A stretch of 8,225 bases of DNA from Chloroflexota bacterium (lineage in GTDB: Bacteria > Chloroflexota > Anaerolineae > Anaerolineales > UBA4823). The DNA lies in NCBI GenBank assembly GCA_017860725.1, contig JAGDMX010000087.1, forward strand, positions 1 to 8,225. The letters run 5' to 3'. Made by a program: the position numbers and the translations under genes. The notes beneath the pieces are model-generated. The model had not been told where the DNA came from and searched no databases. It worked only from the letters and a program-made list of their open reading frames with translations. Positions 5,046-8,225 of the stretch are shown here, one piece after another (the stretch's first letter is position 1; every line of letters starts with the position of its first letter).

Positions 5046-5070
5046 CACCCGATATCATATTGGGTGATGC
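5042..5070. promoter_or_regulatory. 13-bp inverted repeat, operator or 5'-UTR hairpin
   Basis: GCATCACCCGATA (5042-5054) and TATTGGGTGATGC (5058-5070) are inverted repeats with one G·T pair and a 3-base centre. The repeat overlaps the -12 part of the sigma-54-like site and lies 36 bases before the next start codon. It could be a repressor site or an RNA stem-loop. A run of T is missing, so it is a poor terminator. Confidence 0.6.
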
Positions 5071-5106
5071 GCATTTAATCTGCCGCGCCGCAAGGAGAAT
5101 AACCAT

Positions 5107-6210
5107 ATGCCTCTTCAAGGTAAGGGCTTTTTTATCTGGAAGATCCCGTATTGCGAAAAGGGAGATGTCAAGGCAATCGCGGACCTGGCAGCTCAGGCTG
5201 GGCTGAGCCATATTCTGATTAAAATATCGGACGGAATTGTAGATTACAACATCGATCGCACAACCAAGAAAGATTTGGTGCCGGATTTGGTCCAGGAAAT
5301 GCGGACACGTAAAATCGCCGTCTGGGGCTGGCAGTATGTGTACGGGTATAGCCCAACCGGAGAAGCCGATAAAGTTGTACAGCGCACCCAAAAATTGAAC
5401 CTGGATGGGCTGATTGTCAATGCCGAGAATGAATTCAAGCAGGCAGGAATGGAGAAAGCCGCCTGGGCCTATATGAAGCGCATTCGTACAGCCCTACCGG
5501 ATCTACCGATCGGGCTTAGCTCGTATCGCTATCCTTCCCTGCATCGCCAGTTCCCCTGGCGGCATTTCCTGGAGTTTTGCGACTTCAATATGCCTCAGGT
5601 TTATTGGATGGGAGCAAACAATCCAGGTGATCAACTGGTACGCTGTGTACGGGAATTCCAGTCTGTCACACCTGTACGCCCGATCATTCCAACAGGGTCG
5701 GCCTTTAAGCAAGGTAATTGGAGTGCAACCTCACAAGAGGTTGAGCAATTCTTAACGACCGCACAAAGCCTGAACTTCAATGCAGCGAACTTTTGGGAGT
5801 GGTCAAATACTCGCCGGCTCTTGCCGGAGGTATGGGATACCATCAGCGGCTACCCGTGGGAATCGATGAGTGGAGTGAATGATATATCCCAACGTTACCT
5901 GGTCGGGCTAAACGCCCACAACCCCGAACAATTAGCAGCTCTATATAACCCAAACGCAGTGCACATCACTCGCAATGAGACGATCCAAGGTTTACCGGCA
6001 ATTCGTCAATGGTATGATAATTTTTTCCGCCAGCATTTGCCCAAGGCTGTTTTTGCGATGAGCGGGATATCTGGTGATAAAATATTTCGCCACTTCGCCT
6101 GGACCGCGACGGCTGCTACGGGAAAGGTGCTGGACGGCAGCGATACCTTGGGATTAGCCGAAGATAAAATTGCTTTTCACTATAGCGCTTTTTCGATCTC
6201 CAAGCCTTAA
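5107..6210 (+). CDS. TIM-barrel glycoside-hydrolase-like protein fused to SnoaL-like domain
   Basis: The protein has 367 residues. AAGGAG at 5092-5097 lies nine bases before the ATG, a strong ribosome site. Residues 6-250 read as a (beta/alpha)8 barrel: KGFFIWKI as strand 1, HILIKISDG, IAVWGWQYVYG, LDGLIVNAENEF, PIGLSSYRY, DFNMPQVYW, RPIIPTGSAF and NAANFWEWS as later strands. The acidic pair E107/E109 at the end of a central strand sits where many barrel glycosidases keep catalytic acids, but the Asp often seen two residues earlier is Asn105. Residues 262-365 look like a SnoaL/NTF2-like alpha+beta cone (GLPAIRQWYDNFFRQ, AWTATAATGKVLDGSD, KIAFHYSAF). No signal peptide is seen, so it should be cytosolic unless exported another way. 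The substrate is unknown. It converges on the topoisomerase gene with only 20 bases between stops. Confidence 0.8.
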   Translation: MPLQGKGFFIWKIPYCEKGDVKAIADLAAQAGLSHILIKISDGIVDYNIDRTTKKDLVPDLVQEMRTRKIAVWGWQYVYGYSPTGEADKVVQRTQKLNLDGLIVNAENEFKQAGMEKAAWAYMKRIRTALPDLPIGLSSYRYPSLHRQFPWRHFLEFCDFNMPQVYWMGANNPGDQLVRCVREFQSVTPVRPIIPTGSAFKQGNWSATSQEVEQFLTTAQSLNFNAANFWEWSNTRRLLPEVWDTISGYPWESMSGVNDISQRYLVGLNAHNPEQLAALYNPNAVHITRNETIQGLPAIRQWYDNFFRQHLPKAVFAMSGISGDKIFRHFAWTATAATGKVLDGSDTLGLAEDKIAFHYSAFSISKP

Positions 6211-6230
6211 ACGGTCAAATTCTGCCAGCC

Positions 6231-8225
6231 TTATGCTCCATCCCCGCCCGGTTTCTTAGATGGCGTAGTGGTCTTTCTGCTGCTTTTAGTGGTTGAAGGT
6301 GCCGGCTTGCTCTTTGAGCTGCTAGGAGTCTTTTTCGTAGTTGTCGATCCAGCCTCTTGAGAAGATGACTTTGTTGTTTTGCGGGCAACGGGCTTGGTGC
6401 CTGTTTTATCCGAATCTTTCTGCGGTGGCATTGGCAGGCTCAATTGCTCTGTACCGGATTTCGTGCTCCGCGGGCGACCAGCCTTCTTCTGCGTATTCGA
6501 AGTAGGTTTCTCTACCTGCCTGGATTTGGTAGTAGTCTTGGTCGTGGTTGTCGATGCTTTCACCTTATTGGGTGGAGGCTCTGTCGTGGTACCAGCCGCT
6601 ATTTTGGCACGGGTGGTGCTGGTCCCCACCGGTTTTTTACCGGCGGACGATTTAGAGACAGAAGCCTGGCGTTTTGTGGTTTCCGTCTTGCGGGGAGAGG
6701 CTGCCTTCGCTGTCGCCGGTTTACGTAGTCGCTTGGCTGGTGTAGCAACTCCTTGCGCTTCAACTAATCCCCAAGGGACCGTGATAGAGGTGATTTGATC
6801 GCCTGCCTTGATTTCTACGATGTTCTTCCCCCGAGCTGCACGAGTTTGTAGGACAGCTTCATCTAACCGAATTGCCTTTGCTGCCAGCTTAGCCAGATGG
6901 ATGATGATGCGACTGTCGCCTCGACCAACCGTCATGCCAACAACATGAATTTTGGTGGGCAGCTTCCAGGCAAGCAATCCTTGTCCGTAACGACCTTGGC
7001 GTGAAAATTCATCGGCGCGCACCCGTTTTGCACTGCCATCGGAGGCTAACAGGAATACTTCGCTACTGTCAGGGAGTAGCCCCATGCCGATTAGCTCGTC
7101 CTCTGGCTGCAACTTCATCCCCATGACGCCAGCCGCGACCAAGCCCATTGCTCGAACCTCCACTTCGCGAAAACGAATGGCCATCCCACTGGCAGTAGCA
7201 AGCAAAACATCATCTAGCCCCCGACTGATTTGCACCCAACCGAGCTTATCCATTTCATTTACCTTCACCAGGGTGAAACTGCCGGCCGATGGACCCGGTA
7301 GCTCGTTGGCAGCTGTTCTCTTGATCATCCCGAGGCGAGTTGCTGTCACAACGAACAGGTCTTCCCCGGGAGTCTGGCCTGGTTTTCTGGCATCTTTGGC
7401 AGGCAGGCGGAACACAGCAGCCAGCCGATTAGGGGTTTTAAGGGCCGTCGCTTTGTTATACGGCGTGCCGCCAGATGGCTGGGAGGCTTCGGGGATGGCA
7501 TGCACAGCGATTGCGGCGGCCTCGCCGTTTTCATCAACCAGGTAAAGCGTATCGCGGGTATTCGCCTGGATGTAAAAGATTGGTGCTTCCTTTCCGCTCA
7601 AGGAACTCGGCTTATCTTCCAGGCTTCTCGAGATCAGGCCATCGCGGGTGACAGCTACCCAGATCAGTTTCTCCGGGGTTAGCTCGGAGGCGGTGAGCAT
7701 ACTGACCTTCTTCTCGCCCTGTTTTAGGTGAACGATATGAGTACGACGCCGGTCTGCGTACGCTTCTTTTACAGAACTGAGCTCTTCGGCAACAACCTGG
7801 CGCATCTTCTTCGGTGAGCGCAGCAGTCCTTCCAGTTCTTTGATTAAGGCGGCGACAGCTTTATATTCCTCTTCGATCTTTTTCCGCTCAAGGGCCGCCA
7901 GGAGTTTCAAGGGCATATCCAGGATTGCCTGGGCTTGAATCTCCGAAAGCCTGAAGCGCTTCATCAACCTTTCACGGGCGGTATCAGCATTTGGCGATTT
8001 GCGAATTAGATCGATGACTTCATCGAGATGCTGGATGGCAATCCGTAACCCGGCCAGGATGTGCTCCCGCTGGCGTGCCCGCTCGAGCTCATACTGGCTG
8101 CGGCGGCGAACGATTTCCAGGCGGTGTTCCACATAAACCCGTAAAGCCTGTTTGAGACTCAACAAGCGCGGCTCGCCATCGACAAGCGCCAGCATAATGA
8201 TGCTAAACGTACTTTGCATCGGTGT
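6231..8225 (-). CDS. gyrA: DNA gyrase/topoisomerase IV subunit A, C-terminal part (5' end outside window)
   Basis: The reading frame continues past the right edge (codons Thr-Pro precede the first visible Met), so about 664 C-terminal residues are seen and the catalytic Tyr lies outside. Numbering from that Met at 8219: residues 1-165 cover the end of the breakage-reunion domain, with STFSIIMLALVDGEPRLL, a coiled-coil arm (about 30-145) and LSEIQAQAILDMPL. Residues about 172-483 form GyrA_C beta-propeller repeats, including RAMGLVAAGVMGMKL and FSRQGRYGQGLLAWKL. The first blade has SSLSGKEAPIF where gyrase keeps QRRGGKG, so gyrase versus topoisomerase IV-type activity is open and the symbol is tentative. 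Residues 494-662 are a disordered tail with about 40 Lys/Arg and 8 acidic residues, including GRPR at 581-584 and QLSLPM at 592-597. The enzyme passes one DNA duplex through another to change supercoiling or unlink chromosomes. Confidence 0.92.
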   Translation of the reverse strand, partial: TPMQSTFSIIMLALVDGEPRLLSLKQALRVYVEHRLEIVRRRSQYELERARQREHILAGLRIAIQHLDEVIDLIRKSPNADTARERLMKRFRLSEIQAQAILDMPLKLLAALERKKIEEEYKAVAALIKELEGLLRSPKKMRQVVAEELSSVKEAYADRRRTHIVHLKQGEKKVSMLTASELTPEKLIWVAVTRDGLISRSLEDKPSSLSGKEAPIFYIQANTRDTLYLVDENGEAAAIAVHAIPEASQPSGGTPYNKATALKTPNRLAAVFRLPAKDARKPGQTPGEDLFVVTATRLGMIKRTAANELPGPSAGSFTLVKVNEMDKLGWVQISRGLDDVLLATASGMAIRFREVEVRAMGLVAAGVMGMKLQPEDELIGMGLLPDSSEVFLLASDGSAKRVRADEFSRQGRYGQGLLAWKLPTKIHVVGMTVGRGDSRIIIHLAKLAAKAIRLDEAVLQTRAARGKNIVEIKAGDQITSITVPWGLVEAQGVATPAKRLRKPATAKAASPRKTETTKRQASVSKSSAGKKPVGTSTTRAKIAAGTTTEPPPNKVKASTTTTKTTTKSRQVEKPTSNTQKKAGRPRSTKSGTEQLSLPMPPQKDSDKTGTKPVARKTTKSSSQEAGSTTTKKTPSSSKSKPAPSTTKSSRKTTTPSKKPGGDGA
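6234..6740 (-). other. histone-H1-like basic tail coding segment of the topoisomerase gene
   Basis: About 169 codons rich in Lys, Thr, Ser, Pro and Ala encode a low-complexity extension after the last propeller strand. The DNA is correspondingly repetitive (many act/acc/aag codons). The net charge is about +32 by eye count. The only non-basic island is EQLSLPMPP, encoded at about 6420-6449. Long spurious frames on the + strand here are by-products of this composition. Confidence 0.8.

Noticed and set aside
5035..5391. 118-codon minus-strand frame
   Set aside because: It is antisense to the TIM-barrel start and spans the intergenic palindrome; no promoter or ribosome site suits it.
6211..6230. 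Shared terminator between the convergent genes
   Set aside because: The 20-base gap holds no inverted repeat and no T-run.
6379..6798. 139-codon and 94-codon + strand frames, Val-rich
   Set aside because: They are antisense to the low-complexity basic tail of the topoisomerase.
7084..7545. 153-codon + strand frame
   Set aside because: It is antisense to conserved GyrA propeller repeats, which are clearly coding on the minus strand.

Overview
The window looks like chromosomal DNA of a Chloroflexota bacterium, probably class Anaerolineae. This is inferred from gene content and protein style and was not tested by a search. The clues are Pro/Thr-rich extracytoplasmic linkers, LysM domains carrying Cys, a DivIC/FtsB-like protein with a Trp/Phe-rich C-terminus, tRNA genes without an encoded CCA, and a gyrase-type A subunit with a long Lys/Thr/Ser tail.

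Left part (1-1300): a small membrane protein of unknown function on the + strand (19-327) faces a minus-strand block. In transcription order that block holds tRNA-Leu(CAG), a DivIC/FtsB-like septum protein and initiator tRNA-fMet(CAT). Each tRNA has its own good sigma-70 promoter and its own hairpin terminator. The septum gene seems to have a separate promoter whose -10 box ends six bases before its ATG, which suggests a leaderless mRNA.

Middle part (1476-5009): three + strand genes form a cell-envelope operon. They encode a seven-helix membrane protein with a cytoplasmic GAF-like domain and coiled coil but no kinase or cyclase output, a membrane-anchored protein with two LysM domains, and a LytR-CpsA-Psr (LCP) ligase-like protein predicted to be a lipoprotein. 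The first two genes overlap by stop/start codons, the third follows after 27 bases, and a compound hairpin closes the unit. My inference is that the membrane sensor, the wall-binding protein and the glycopolymer-attaching enzyme act together at the envelope.

Right part (5010-8225): after an intergenic region with an exact sigma-54-type -24/-12 match and a 13-bp inverted repeat lies a + strand gene. It joins a TIM-barrel, glycoside-hydrolase-like domain to a SnoaL/NTF2-like domain. It converges on the minus-strand 3' two thirds of a type IIA topoisomerase A subunit, which runs off the right edge. That protein lacks a recognisable GyrA box and ends in a histone-H1-like basic tail of about 169 residues holding a putative beta-clamp-binding motif (QLSLPM).

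No CRISPR array, insertion sequence, rRNA gene or replication origin was seen. The best candidates for something undescribed are the 7TM-GAF / LysM / LCP-lipoprotein module, the clamp motif in the topoisomerase tail, and the paired leaderless promoters.
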